The translations under genes and the position numbers were made by a program. Under the pieces are notes generated by a model. The model did not search any database. It saw only the letters and a program-made list of their open reading frames with translations, and was not told the origin of the DNA. From Cryomorphaceae bacterium (GTDB taxonomy: Bacteria; Bacteroidota; Bacteroidia; Flavobacteriales; Schleiferiaceae): a stretch of DNA of 64,000 nucleotides. Positions 9,487 to 17,666 of the stretch are shown piece by piece. Every line of letters starts with the position of its first letter. Position 1 is the first letter of the stretch. The stretch lies in contig WTIZ01000038.1 of the NCBI GenBank assembly GCA_011525035.1, positions 1 to 64,000 on the forward strand, read 5' to 3'.

Positions 9487-10046
9487 TTTAGCAACGGGTC
9501 GGAGGGGGCATTTGCCCAAAGCGCATACTTACCGCCCATTTGTTTCATCAGTGTTCTCCAAGCATCACTTGTAGCAGAGAGAGGGTCAATGTTGAATGGA
9601 GGCTCCAGTACAATCCAAGTATCACTTTTTAACTCTTCCTCTAGTTGACCTGGAGACCAACCGCTATATCCTAAAAAGAACTTTGGTTGTGGCAGAGGCA
9701 TGGATAGCTCTTTTTGTTCTGCATACAATACTTTGAATAATTCAAAGTCACCACCGAGGTAGAGTGAATTACCAACTTCCACGGCTCCCGGCAACTTGTC
9801 GTAACCGTGCAGATAGAACAAGGCATCTTGTTCAACCGGACCGCCATAAAAAATAGTGTCCCTTCCACTAAATTCGTCGATAAAGTCCTGGGCAATAAGG
9901 GAGGAAACCTTATTCAAAGTGAAGCCTAGCGAACCTTCGGCATCGTGTGCAGTTAGGTACACAACACTTTGTTCAAAGAATCCATCATTGATCAAAGGCT
10001 TGGATACGAGGATGCATCCTTTTTTAGGGGTATTAGTCTGCTCCAT
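9483..10046 (-). CDS. YqgE/AlgH family protein
   Basis: 187 residues, the usual size of this family. The N-terminus GCILVSKPLINDGFFEQSVVYL corresponds to the family opening (LIAMP-x2-D-x2-F-x-R-SV-x-L), and FYGGPVEQDALFYLH and FLGYSGWSPGQLEEEL are clear family hallmarks. The molecular role of YqgE/AlgH is not established; AlgH was named as an alginate regulator in Pseudomonas. Here it is divergent from pdxH with only 17 bases between the two ATGs, and both starts are 4 bases from a shared symmetric -7 element. Confidence 0.93.
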   Translation of the reverse strand: MEQTNTPKKGCILVSKPLINDGFFEQSVVYLTAHDAEGSLGFTLNKVSSLIAQDFIDEFSGRDTIFYGGPVEQDALFYLHGYDKLPGAVEVGNSLYLGGDFELFKVLYAEQKELSMPLPQPKFFLGYSGWSPGQLEEELKSDTWIVLEPPFNIDPLSATSDAWRTLMKQMGGKYALWANAPSDPLLN

Positions 10047-10050
10047 TACA

Positions 10051-10059
10051 CTAATTTAG
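10051..10059. promoter_or_regulatory. Symmetric -7 element shared by yqgE and pdxH
   Basis: CTAATTTAG reads as TAATTTAG on the plus strand (10052-10059) and TAAATTAG on the minus strand (10058-10051). Both are TAnnTTTG with one mismatch. The plus copy is followed by 4 bases and the pdxH ATG (10064); the minus copy is followed by 4 bases and the yqgE ATG (10046). No TTG lies at the expected -33 distance on either side, so the call rests on the -7 box and the symmetric spacing. Confidence 0.5.
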
Positions 10060-10063
10060 CATT

Positions 10064-10699
10064 ATGGATTTACATAACATACGAGAGACCTACAATTTTG
10101 ATTCATTAGACACTGATAAGCTAAAGGACAGTCCTATGGATCAATTCCAACATTGGTTCGAGGAATACAAGCAATTGGGCGTTAAGGACTACAACGCCAT
10201 GGCTATTTCAACTGTGAATGGAGATGTTCCCGAGAGTAGAATTGTCCTATTGAAGGAGATTCGTGATAACGGATATGTCTTCTATTCAAACTACGGTAGC
10301 ACTAAGGGTAAAGCCCTTGAGGCCAATCCCAATATAAGTGCCTTGTTTTTTTGGCGTGAACAAGAGCGTCAAGTTCGAATTAGTGGGAAAGTGGTTAAGA
10401 TCGATGAGAAGGAAAGCAAGTCCTATTTTGAAACGAGGCCATACCTCAGTAAAATAGGAGCAGCCGCTTCAAATCAAAGTCGACCTATTGGTTCTCGTAA
10501 AGAGTTAGAAGATAAGTTCGATTCGTTCACCTCGAAGTACCCGGAAGGTTCAGACGTTCCTATGCCTTCTGAGTGGGGTGGGTATTTAATCATTCCAAAC
10601 CGATATGAATTCTGGCAGGGTAGAGAGGGAAGACTCCACGACCGTCTAGTCTTTATTCTGGAGGACGGCCACTGGAATATTCAGCGCATTCAACCTTAA
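10064..10699 (+). CDS. pdxH: Pyridoxamine/pyridoxine 5'-phosphate oxidase
   Basis: 211 residues, normal PdxH length. The family features are in order: an N-terminal R-x2-Y start (IRETYNFDSLD), PESRIVLLKEIRDNGYVFYSNYGSTKG (FMN and PLP site), LFFWREQERQVRISG, and the C-terminal EFWQGREGRLHDR with the substrate-binding Arg residues. The enzyme oxidises PMP or PNP to PLP with FMN in the cytoplasm, supplying cofactor for enzymes such as the aminotransferase at 8638. The ATG sits 4 bases after a TAATTTAG box, so the message may be leaderless. A bidirectional terminator follows. Confidence 0.97.
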   Translation: MDLHNIRETYNFDSLDTDKLKDSPMDQFQHWFEEYKQLGVKDYNAMAISTVNGDVPESRIVLLKEIRDNGYVFYSNYGSTKGKALEANPNISALFFWREQERQVRISGKVVKIDEKESKSYFETRPYLSKIGAAASNQSRPIGSRKELEDKFDSFTSKYPEGSDVPMPSEWGGYLIIPNRYEFWQGREGRLHDRLVFILEDGHWNIQRIQP

Positions 10700-10710
10700 A
10701 TACAGGTATA

Positions 10711-10745
10711 AAAAAAGCCCTCTCCGTGTGGAGAGGGCTTTTTAT
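10711..10745. terminator. Bidirectional terminator between pdxH and the HU gene
   Basis: A perfect 10-bp stem AGCCCTCTCC (10716-10725) and GGAGAGGGCT (10730-10739) has a GTGT loop. An A run precedes it and a T run follows it, so it provides a U-tract in both directions. It separates the convergent pdxH and HU genes. Confidence 0.93.
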
Positions 10746-10763
10746 TCAAAGTCCAGTAAAGGA

Positions 10764-11033
10764 TTAGAGCTTACCGTTTAGATCAGCACCAGCCTTAAAC
10801 TTAGCTACTTTCTTAGCAGCGATTTTGATTACTGCACCAGTCTGTGGGTTACGACCGTCACGAGCTGCACGCTCAGAAACAGAGAAAGAACCGAAACCTA
10901 CTAGAGATACACGGCCACCGCCTGCTAGTGTAGAACCTACGTTACCAGTAAAAGAATCCAAAGCTGCTTTAGCTTGTGCTTTAGAGATGCCAGCGTCTGC
11001 TGCCATTGCGTCGATCAATTGTGCTTTGTTCAT
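10764..11033 (-). CDS. HU-type histone-like DNA-binding protein
   Basis: 89 residues, standard HU size. The N-terminal dimerisation helices ([20 protein letters not shown]) are followed by [25 protein letters not shown], the HU/IHF DNA-binding arm signature, and the conserved end [16 protein letters not shown] bends and compacts DNA in the nucleoid. It lies alone between a bidirectional terminator and its own promoter, which suits strong independent expression. The sequence is a generic HU rather than an IHF subunit; I cannot say which paralogue. Confidence 0.96.
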   Translation of the reverse strand: MNKAQLIDAMAADAGISKAQAKAALDSFTGNVGSTLAGGGRVSLVGFGSFSVSERAARDGRNPQTGAVIKIAAKKVAKFKAGADLNGKL

Positions 11034-11075
11034 TGCAATTAGTTTTTATTAGTTGTTATTAATACGAATGCTTAT

Positions 11076-11105
11076 CAAATATAGCCGAAATTTGCATCTA
11101 TCCAA
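11076..11105 (-). promoter_or_regulatory. Promoter of the HU gene (TTG-N19-TAnnTTTG)
   Basis: On the minus strand a TTG (11105-11103) is separated by exactly 19 bases from TATATTTG (11083-11076), a perfect match to the Bacteroidota -33/-7 promoter. It lies 42 bases upstream of the HU ATG, giving a leader of roughly 38 bases. Confidence 0.85.
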
Positions 11106-11189
11106 GTATTCATGGGGGTTGAGCGAAAAAAAGTTTGGCAAAAATTGTTAATAACTCAGATTTGAGGCAAAAGTGAGTACAAACACTTA

Positions 11190-12116
11190 TTAATCAAGGG
11201 GTAAAACCGCCACTTTAAGCCCGTTTATGAATGATTTTGCATCCATATTCTTCTTTCCGTTAGGCTTAATCTCAACGATTTCAACACTTCCGAGGGGGTA
11301 ATCAAGATATAAACGCTTTTCAGAAACGCTTAAAACTGGTTTTTCGGAGGTATGCATTCGCGAACAAACGCGTGCCCTCATAAACTTAAAATCTCCATAG
11401 TAAGATCCCGGGAAAGGATTTAGTCCCAAGATTTGTTGTACCAACTCGTCTGGAGTTTTCGATAAATCAAGCTTACTATTGTCTTTATTGAGTTTAGGAG
11501 CATGAGTAGCTAGCTCGTTATTCTGGGCTATCGGGCTTAGCGTGCCAGAAACAAGACCTTTAACGGTATTTAATACAAGCTCTGGACCTAATGACATAAG
11601 TTCATTATGAAGTTCGCCCGTGGTCATCCCATCTTTTATTGGATGTTCAATCTGCAAAAGCGTACCGCCAGTATCTATTTTCTTGTCCAACAAAAATGTA
11701 GTAAGTCCCGTGGAACGGTCACCGTTAATGATTGCCCAATGTATCGGCGCCGCACCTCTATATTTTGGCAACAATGATCCGTGTAAGTTAAATGTGCCTA
11801 AGGCAGGCATAGACCAAACTATTTCAGGGAGCATTCTGAACGCCACAACTATAAATAGATCTGCATTTAACGACCGTAGTTCAGTAACAAAGTCTTCATC
11901 TTTTAGATTGGTGGGCTGTAACACCTTCAAGCCATTTTTAACGGCGCATACTTTTACTGCGCTTTCACGCAACTTCCGTCCACGTCCAGCTGGCTTGTCA
12001 GCAACGGTGATGACCGCAGGTATTGTATAGCCTGCCTCAATTAAAGCTTCAAGAGGAGGAACGGCAAATTCCGGCGTTCCCATATATACAATACGTGTAT
12101 TAGTTCTTGAGCTCAT
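11190..12116 (-). CDS. fmt: Methionyl-tRNA formyltransferase
   Basis: 308 residues from the ATG at 12114-12116, which begins MSSRTNTRIVYMGTPEFAVPP. A longer frame upstream lies inside recQ and adds an unrelated hydrophobic stretch, so I reject it. The formyltransferase core has FNLHGSLLPKYRGAAPIHWAI (the SLLP loop with the catalytic His-Gly) and the IDTGGTLLQ segment with the catalytic Asp; the C-terminal OB-like domain follows. The enzyme formylates initiator Met-tRNA using 10-formyl-THF. Its start overlaps the 3' end of recQ by 17 bases, so translation is probably coupled. Confidence 0.96.
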   Translation of the reverse strand: MSSRTNTRIVYMGTPEFAVPPLEALIEAGYTIPAVITVADKPAGRGRKLRESAVKVCAVKNGLKVLQPTNLKDEDFVTELRSLNADLFIVVAFRMLPEIVWSMPALGTFNLHGSLLPKYRGAAPIHWAIINGDRSTGLTTFLLDKKIDTGGTLLQIEHPIKDGMTTGELHNELMSLGPELVLNTVKGLVSGTLSPIAQNNELATHAPKLNKDNSKLDLSKTPDELVQQILGLNPFPGSYYGDFKFMRARVCSRMHTSEKPVLSVSEKRLYLDYPLGSVEIVEIKPNGKKNMDAKSFINGLKVAVLPLD

Positions 12117-13893
12117 CAGGGTTGCAATTAAGATCGAACCAAATATCATCAAAAGAATGACCATCTCTTAGCATTTGTTCGATAATCGTAGAATCAGGAT
12201 AATGATTGAAAGTACATGCGCTGCAAATGCCACATGACTTATCATCCGTTTGACCGAAGTAATGCGCTATCTGTGTGGTCATGCATTCTTCACTTTTCAA
12301 GAAAGCTAGCATCGCATTGGTGCGTTCTTTTTTAGCATTGATATAAGCATCAACAAAAGTGGAAGGAAAGCTTACGTACTTATCGGCGGGACGCGGTTCC
12401 ATGAACTGAATAGCACTTTTGTTGTCTGCGGCCTGGTATTCTATCAGCCCTTTGGTTTGAAACGAGAGTAACAACTTATCAAAATCGGAAGGGGTTAGCA
12501 TAGCCATTGCAGCCAAACGTTTTCGATCGAATCTAACGGGTCCATCGACGGCGAGTGGATACATTCTATAGAGGGCCACGAGAACTTCTTTTGATTCCTG
12601 AGTAAGGCCATTCCAGTTTTCAGGAGTAGAGGTAAATTTGATTTTAGGAACAGTAAAAGCAGATTCAATGAATTGCCAATAACCTCGTTGCTGTATCAGC
12701 TTAATGAAGTTTAGCAACTTCGGAATGGGTAAATCAAATCGTTTGGCTAGATCAACAATATTGAATTCAATCTTTTCCTCTAGTCCACTACCTATTGCTA
12801 TTTGATGCTTGCTGCAAAACGATTTGTAAAAAGTCTCTACAGCTTGAATATCAGGTAATTCTTCGATGCTTTTGTTTAACCGCTCGAAATCATATTGATT
12901 GTAAAGCAAATGTGTATGGCTTGTATCACCATTTCTTCCTGCACGTCCGATTTCTTGATAGTACCCCTCCAAGGTATCGGGAACATCCCAGTGCACAACC
13001 CAGCTCACGTCACCTTTATCTATTCCCATACCAAAAGCAGTGGTAGCCACCATTACTTTGACCTCATTGGCAATCCACGCAGCTTGGTTCTTGATTTTAA
13101 TGTTGTCATCTACGCCCGCGTGGTAAAAACAACTAGCAAAACCTTCATTGGAGAGTAGGTTGCTCAGCCCTTCACAGCTTCGTCGAGTTTTTGCATAAAT
13201 AATTCCCGTGCCTTCAAGTTTCGCTATGAGCCGTAACAATTGCTTCTCTTTATTAGGCGTAAAGTGTCGGTGAAGAATTAAGTTGTCTCTACGAACCGAT
13301 CCTTCAAAAACCTTCGCATCGGGAATGCGCAACTCTTGAAGTAAATCCACCTTTACGCGAGGTGTGGCAGAGGCCGTTAAGGCTATAGTAGGGGTATCAG
13401 GAAGTATTTCCTTGACTTTGTGAATATTTAGGTAGGACGGTCGAAAATCGAAACCCCATTGAGAAATGCAGTGTGCTTCATCAATGGCAATCAATGAAAT
13501 ATCAGCATTGCTCAGGTATTCAAGGAAAAGTGGATTCGACAATCTTTCTGGAGCGAGGAAGGCGAATTTGTATTTGCCATACCTGAGGTTTCTGAATGCT
13601 TCATCAAGCTTTCGGACCGAATAAGAGCCTTTGAAGTGGTAACTTTTGATTCCCCGCTGGACCAATCCGTTATGTTGGTCCTCCATCAATGCAACAAGAG
13701 GAGATATGACTAGTGTGGTTCCTGGGTAGATGATTCCCGGTACTTGGTAGCAGATAGATTTACCACCTCCCGTGGGCAAGAGTCCAATGGTATCCTTTCC
13801 AGACAGTGTCGAGGTAATGATTTCTCCTTGTAATCCTCGGAAATCATCGTAGCCCCAATACTTTTTTAATACCGCCCTTGCTTTGTCTATCAT
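12100..13893 (-). CDS. recQ: ATP-dependent DNA helicase, RecQ family (short, no HRDC domain)
   Basis: 597 residues. Helicase motifs are present: FRGLQ (motif 0), TGGGKS at 41-46 (Walker A), DEAH at 138-141 followed by CISQWGFDFRPSY (the aromatic-rich loop), and QEIGRAGRNG (motif VI). A zinc-binding site of four cysteines (C537, C554, C557, C560) lies near the C-terminus, farther than usual from the helicase core because a winged-helix-like segment comes before it. No HRDC domain is seen, so this is a short RecQ. The protein unwinds DNA 3' to 5' in recombinational repair. It overlaps the upstream kinase gene by 4 bases and fmt downstream. Confidence 0.94.
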   Translation of the reverse strand: MIDKARAVLKKYWGYDDFRGLQGEIITSTLSGKDTIGLLPTGGGKSICYQVPGIIYPGTTLVISPLVALMEDQHNGLVQRGIKSYHFKGSYSVRKLDEAFRNLRYGKYKFAFLAPERLSNPLFLEYLSNADISLIAIDEAHCISQWGFDFRPSYLNIHKVKEILPDTPTIALTASATPRVKVDLLQELRIPDAKVFEGSVRRDNLILHRHFTPNKEKQLLRLIAKLEGTGIIYAKTRRSCEGLSNLLSNEGFASCFYHAGVDDNIKIKNQAAWIANEVKVMVATTAFGMGIDKGDVSWVVHWDVPDTLEGYYQEIGRAGRNGDTSHTHLLYNQYDFERLNKSIEELPDIQAVETFYKSFCSKHQIAIGSGLEEKIEFNIVDLAKRFDLPIPKLLNFIKLIQQRGYWQFIESAFTVPKIKFTSTPENWNGLTQESKEVLVALYRMYPLAVDGPVRFDRKRLAAMAMLTPSDFDKLLLSFQTKGLIEYQAADNKSAIQFMEPRPADKYVSFPSTFVDAYINAKKERTNAMLAFLKSEECMTTQIAHYFGQTDDKSCGICSACTFNHYPDSTIIEQMLRDGHSFDDIWFDLNCNPDELKN

Positions 13894-14417
13894 AGCCTAT
13901 CTAAAATGAAGGCAACGCGCTCTTTTACAGGGATTTTGGGTACTACTACGAGTTCATAGCCTAATTCTTCGTAAGCATCGATAATGAACTTCTCTACCTC
14001 CATACAGTCTTCGAGCGTTTCCATACGTTCGCTATCCAATGCATGTATTTCGGGCCATACTGGCAGCAAGAAGACTTTATCAAAGCGACGTTCATTCATG
14101 TCCTTTACCCAACGATCCAATGGTTCAACATTGCCTTTTAAAAGGTAGGCATACGAATCGAGAACAGTGCGGTCGTAAAAACTTTTAGTTCCCAACACAG
14201 CGCTATCGTATTGCTCATTACGTAAGTTCCATACCACATCGGTGAAGCCCATTAGGTCTTTCCAAGGAAGTATATCACTGCCTTTTTCCAAGCTGTCGCT
14301 AATAATTTCGCGTGCCTGCTCATGAAAAACCTGGTGTCCCAGCTCTTCTAATGCTTGACTTACAGTGGTTTTTCCTGTTGCAGGTGCACCAGTTAATACA
14401 ATTCTCGTCGTTTTCAA
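13890..14417 (-). CDS. P-loop NTPase, NadR-like nucleoside kinase family
   Basis: 175 residues from a TTG at 14417-14415 (KTTRIVLTGAPATGKTT follows the initiator). The Walker A motif is GAPATGKTT. A central DRTVLDSYAYLLKG and the C-terminal arginine-rich/RVAFILDRL pattern fit AAA_28/NadR-like ATPases, many of which phosphorylate small metabolites such as nicotinamide riboside; the substrate here is unknown. A TTG ten codons farther upstream (14447) also starts the frame, but a perfect -7 box (TACTTTTG, 14452-14445) covers that codon, which makes the downstream start more likely. It is the first gene of a kinase-recQ-fmt operon. Confidence 0.8.
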   Translation of the reverse strand: MKTTRIVLTGAPATGKTTVSQALEELGHQVFHEQAREIISDSLEKGSDILPWKDLMGFTDVVWNLRNEQYDSAVLGTKSFYDRTVLDSYAYLLKGNVEPLDRWVKDMNERRFDKVFLLPVWPEIHALDSERMETLEDCMEVEKFIIDAYEELGYELVVVPKIPVKERVAFILDRL

Positions 14418-14444
14418 TGGGTATGAGATATCTTCGTAGAAGAA

Positions 14445-14458
14445 CAAAAGTACTTTTA
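14445..14458. promoter_or_regulatory. Palindromic -7 region between the NadR-like and OmpA genes
   Basis: CAAAAGTACTTTTA contains the 12-bp palindrome AAAAGTACTTTT. On the minus strand it reads TACTTTTG, a perfect -7 box for the kinase-recQ-fmt operon. On the plus strand it reads TACTTTTA, one mismatch, directly abutting the OmpA-family ATG at 14459. The minus promoter is the better supported; the plus one would initiate inside the first codons and may not be the real promoter. Confidence 0.5.
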
Positions 14459-16378
14459 ATGGGCCGATTCCTGTACCTATTTCTCTTAGTTGTTATGATG
14501 AGCTTTTCCACAAGTGGACAAAGCAAATCGGCCATCGCAAATTTTCAAAAAGCCAAAGAGGCTTTTAAGCAAAACGATGAAGAGAAGGGTTGGACTTATT
14601 TAGAAAAGGCCATCAAGAAAGGCGGTAATACCTATTACCAACCTTTGATTTTTGCTGGTGACCGCCGGTTTAAGGAAGGTGATGTTCTCCAGTCAATAGC
14701 GTACTACGATAGAGCGCTACAGATTCAAGAGCTTTCTAGCATCCATTTGAAGAAGAGTATTGTTTACAAGTATGCTGGCGAATTTGATCTAGCCATTGAT
14801 TCTTATCAACTGTATATGAAGAATGCTCGGATGTCGAAGGAACGATTCCGGGCTTCAGAATTGGCGCTAAATAACCTAAAATTCACCAAGGAGAAGTATG
14901 AAGAATACATGGCTCTAGGTGCTCCATTAGAGGTGGTGAAACTGGTCTTTAGTGATGAAAAAATGGAGTATTTCCCTTCACCTACGGGAGACGATAGAAA
15001 ATTGTTGTTTACCGCACGTATGGTGCAAGATGGAGCACCTTCAGACGAGAATTTATTTGTGGCACAACGCTCTGGTCGAGGATGGGAGAGTAGTGCTAAA
15101 CCAGTCTTAGGACGTGTGAATACTAGAATAAATGAGGGTGCATCAAGCATAAGCGCCGATGGAGAGTACATGGTATTTACAGCTTGTAACAGACCAGACG
15201 GTGTAGGGAGTTGTGATTTGTACTACAGCTATTTCGATCCAGTGAAAGGTTGGGGGTTCCCGGAATTACTCCCAGGGAAAATCAATACCAAGCGCTGGGA
15301 GAGCCAGCCAACCTTGGGACCGGATGGCACAACCCTTTATTTTGTCCGAGGCTCTCACAGTCAAGCAGATGATCTAGACATCATGGTAGCCTACAAGGAC
15401 GATGAAGGCATTTGGTCGAGCGTAGAGAAATTGCCTTCTGAGGTTAATTCATCAGGCCGTGAGCGCAGTCCATTCATACACTTTGACGGCACAACACTAT
15501 ACTTTGTCTCAGAACGAAGTCCATCTATTGGAGGGTCCGATTTCTTCATGGCCAAAAGGCTTTCGGACTCGACTTGGTCGGAACCTGAAAACTTGGGTTT
15601 TCCATTGAATAGTTTCGGAGATGAATTCTCTTTAGTGGTTAATGCAGCTGGAACGCACGGATATTTAAGCTCCAATAGGGGCAAAGACATCGTTCCAGAG
15701 CAGGATGCTATGGCTGAAATGGATTTATATGAATTCGCATTGCCTGAAAAAATGAAACCCGAGCAGCGACTCTTTAAGGATTTTGTGGTGGTGAATGAGG
15801 CTACACGTATCCCTCTAGGTCTCGCAAATGTGAAACTTAAAGGCTTAGATGAAAAAGAAGTGTATGCGGGAACAAGTTCAAAAAACACAGGCTTAGTAAG
15901 GGCCATGCACGACGGAGCGAATGATTTGCGCATAAGTGCCTATAAAAAAGGGTTCTTGCCGTATTCAGCAGTGGTCTCTAAGGGTGATTTGATCGATGCT
16001 ACTACGATTTACGAATTGCCTCTCACTCCACTGAAATCAGCTGATTCGTTTGTGCTAAGAAACCTTTTGTTTGATACTGATAAGAGCGAATTGCTTGCGG
16101 CCAGTGAGCAAGAATTGAAATTGTTGAAGAAACTTTTACTAGATAACCCTAGTCTTAATGCGACCATTGTTGGTCACACTGATAATCAAGGTGGAAGGAG
16201 CTATAATCAAAAGCTCAGTGAAGACCGTGCAACGGCTGTATTGCAGTGGTTGGTGAGTGAAGGAATTGATCCCGAACGATTAATGGCAGAGGGAAAGGGA
16301 ATGAATGAGCCGGTAGCCACCAACGATACTGAAGAGGGAAGAGCCTTGAACAGACGCACTGAGGTTCGACTGCGCTAG
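14459..16378 (+). CDS. OmpA-family outer-membrane protein with TPR and PD40 (WD40-like) repeats
   Basis: 639 residues from the ATG at 14459, which gives a compact signal peptide (MGRFLYLFLLVVMMSFSTSGQ); an ATG at 14423 would add 12 basic residues and overlap the divergent gene. An N-terminal TPR-like helical region (about 25-140) is followed by PD40 beta-propeller blades (about 150-400; several STRDG/SPFIHFDGTTLYFVSE-type repeats), a carboxypeptidase-regulatory-like segment, and an OmpA peptidoglycan-binding domain at the end (LFDTDKSEL, VGHTDNQGG, LSEDRATAV, RALNRRTEV). Such proteins tether the outer membrane to peptidoglycan. The architecture is the same as T9SS component PorE, but similar paralogues are common, so I do not assign PorE. 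It overlaps convergent rarA by 4 bases. Confidence 0.88.
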   Translation: MGRFLYLFLLVVMMSFSTSGQSKSAIANFQKAKEAFKQNDEEKGWTYLEKAIKKGGNTYYQPLIFAGDRRFKEGDVLQSIAYYDRALQIQELSSIHLKKSIVYKYAGEFDLAIDSYQLYMKNARMSKERFRASELALNNLKFTKEKYEEYMALGAPLEVVKLVFSDEKMEYFPSPTGDDRKLLFTARMVQDGAPSDENLFVAQRSGRGWESSAKPVLGRVNTRINEGASSISADGEYMVFTACNRPDGVGSCDLYYSYFDPVKGWGFPELLPGKINTKRWESQPTLGPDGTTLYFVRGSHSQADDLDIMVAYKDDEGIWSSVEKLPSEVNSSGRERSPFIHFDGTTLYFVSERSPSIGGSDFFMAKRLSDSTWSEPENLGFPLNSFGDEFSLVVNAAGTHGYLSSNRGKDIVPEQDAMAEMDLYEFALPEKMKPEQRLFKDFVVVNEATRIPLGLANVKLKGLDEKEVYAGTSSKNTGLVRAMHDGANDLRISAYKKGFLPYSAVVSKGDLIDATTIYELPLTPLKSADSFVLRNLLFDTDKSELLAASEQELKLLKKLLLDNPSLNATIVGHTDNQGGRSYNQKLSEDRATAVLQWLVSEGIDPERLMAEGKGMNEPVATNDTEEGRALNRRTEVRLR

Positions 16379-17640
16379 CCTTCGTATTTATCTTTCCACA
16401 TGGCCTTTTGTTGGGCGCTGATTTGCTGTTCTTTTGGGTTGGCTGCAGGCGACCACAATACACTGCCTTGAATGTCTTTTGGCAAGTATTCTTGCGCAAC
16501 GAAGCCCCCTGAGTGATCGTGTGGATAGAGATACCCTTTGCCGTGACCTAAATCTCTTGCAAGTGCACTCGAAGCATTTTTAAGATGATCTGGGACCTCG
16601 AGGTTCCCCGTTTGCTGAACCAATTTTTGTGCCTTGCCAATGGCAGTATAAGCACTGTTTGATTTTGGTGAAGTGGCCAAATAGATAGTGCACTGGCTTA
16701 AGATGATCCTGCTCTCTGGCCATCCTACGCGCTCCACGGCACTAAAGGTTTCATTAGCGAGCATCAAGGCGTTTGGATTGGCGAGGCCGATATCTTCTGC
16801 CGCCGAAATGATCAATCTGCGTGCAATAAACTTCACATCTTCACCACCTTCAATCATTCGAGCGAGGTAGTATACCGCAGCTTGTGGATCGGAGCCTCTA
16901 ATGGATTTGATGAAAGCTGAAATGACATTGTAATGCTCATCACCACCTTTGTCGTATCTAATTTGTGCGTTGCTTAGGACATTTTGCGCGAACTCTTCAT
17001 CTATCGGTACACCCGACTGCCCTTGCTGAAAACAGAGCTCTACAAGGTTATAAAGCTTCCTTGCATCGCCCATACTTTGACGAATCAAGAAGTCGTGTGC
17101 GGTGATCTTGAGTTCCTTTTGGGAAGCGTATTCTGTCGCATTCGCCAGGTCAATCATCTTAGTCAGATCCTCTTTTGAATGTGAATTCAACACATACACC
17201 TGCATCCTAGAAAGCAATGCTGCATTGATTTCAAAAGACGGATTCTCTGTAGTGGCACCGATGAGCGTGATCCAACCTCGTTCAACAGCGTGGAGCAGAC
17301 TATCTTGTTGGCCTTTGTTAAAACGATGAATCTCATCGATGAATAGTATGGGGCGCTTGCTGTCAAAAAGGCTCTTTTTTTCGGCTGTTGCAAGCACTTC
17401 ACGTACATCTTTGACACCAGCACTTACAGCGCTTAGTTGATATAAAGGCGCTTCTAGTTCTTTGGCTAAGAGCAACGCAAGTGTTGTTTTCCCAACTCCT
17501 GGGGGTCCCCAGAGGACAATGGAGGGTAATCTTCCGATATCTAAGCTTCGGCGCAATGCGCCATTTTGACCTACGAGGTGTTCTTGGCCTAAATATTGGT
17601 CCAATGTCTGTGGTCGAAGCTGTTCTGCAAGCGGTTTCAT
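16375..17640 (-). CDS. rarA: Replication-associated recombination protein A (RarA/MgsA AAA+ ATPase)
   Basis: 421 residues. After the family start MKPLAEQLRPQTLDQYLGQ come the Walker A GPPGVGKTTLA (about residues 46-55), Walker B FIDEIHRFNKGQQD, sensor 1 GATTENPSFE, and a C-terminal tetramerisation region (AAVYYLARMIEGGED, RLIISAAEDIGLANPNA, YLYPHDHSGGF). RarA acts at stalled replication forks with SSB. Its ATG is 4 bases from a TACTTTCG box (one mismatch to the -7 consensus), and only 26 bases separate it from the divergent rhomboid ATG. Confidence 0.97.
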   Translation of the reverse strand: MKPLAEQLRPQTLDQYLGQEHLVGQNGALRRSLDIGRLPSIVLWGPPGVGKTTLALLLAKELEAPLYQLSAVSAGVKDVREVLATAEKKSLFDSKRPILFIDEIHRFNKGQQDSLLHAVERGWITLIGATTENPSFEINAALLSRMQVYVLNSHSKEDLTKMIDLANATEYASQKELKITAHDFLIRQSMGDARKLYNLVELCFQQGQSGVPIDEEFAQNVLSNAQIRYDKGGDEHYNVISAFIKSIRGSDPQAAVYYLARMIEGGEDVKFIARRLIISAAEDIGLANPNALMLANETFSAVERVGWPESRIILSQCTIYLATSPKSNSAYTAIGKAQKLVQQTGNLEVPDHLKNASSALARDLGHGKGYLYPHDHSGGFVAQEYLPKDIQGSVLWSPAANPKEQQISAQQKAMWKDKYEG

Positions 17641-17644
17641 AACT

Positions 17645-17662
17645 CGAAAGTAACTATCTTTT
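17645..17662. promoter_or_regulatory. Back-to-back -7 boxes between rarA and the rhomboid gene
   Basis: Minus-strand TACTTTCG (17652-17645) lies 4 bases before the rarA ATG; plus-strand TATCTTTT (17655-17662) lies 4 bases before the rhomboid ATG at 17667. Each has one mismatch to TAnnTTTG and they are 2 bases apart. No -33 TTG is seen at 17-23 bases on either side. Confidence 0.45.
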
Positions 17663-17666
17663 CGCT

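Noticed and set aside
12117-12164. Longer N-terminus for fmt starting at 12164
   Set aside because: The added 16 residues are a hydrophobic stretch antisense-free but inside the recQ 3' end; the family start is directly at MSSRTNTRIVYMGTPEF.
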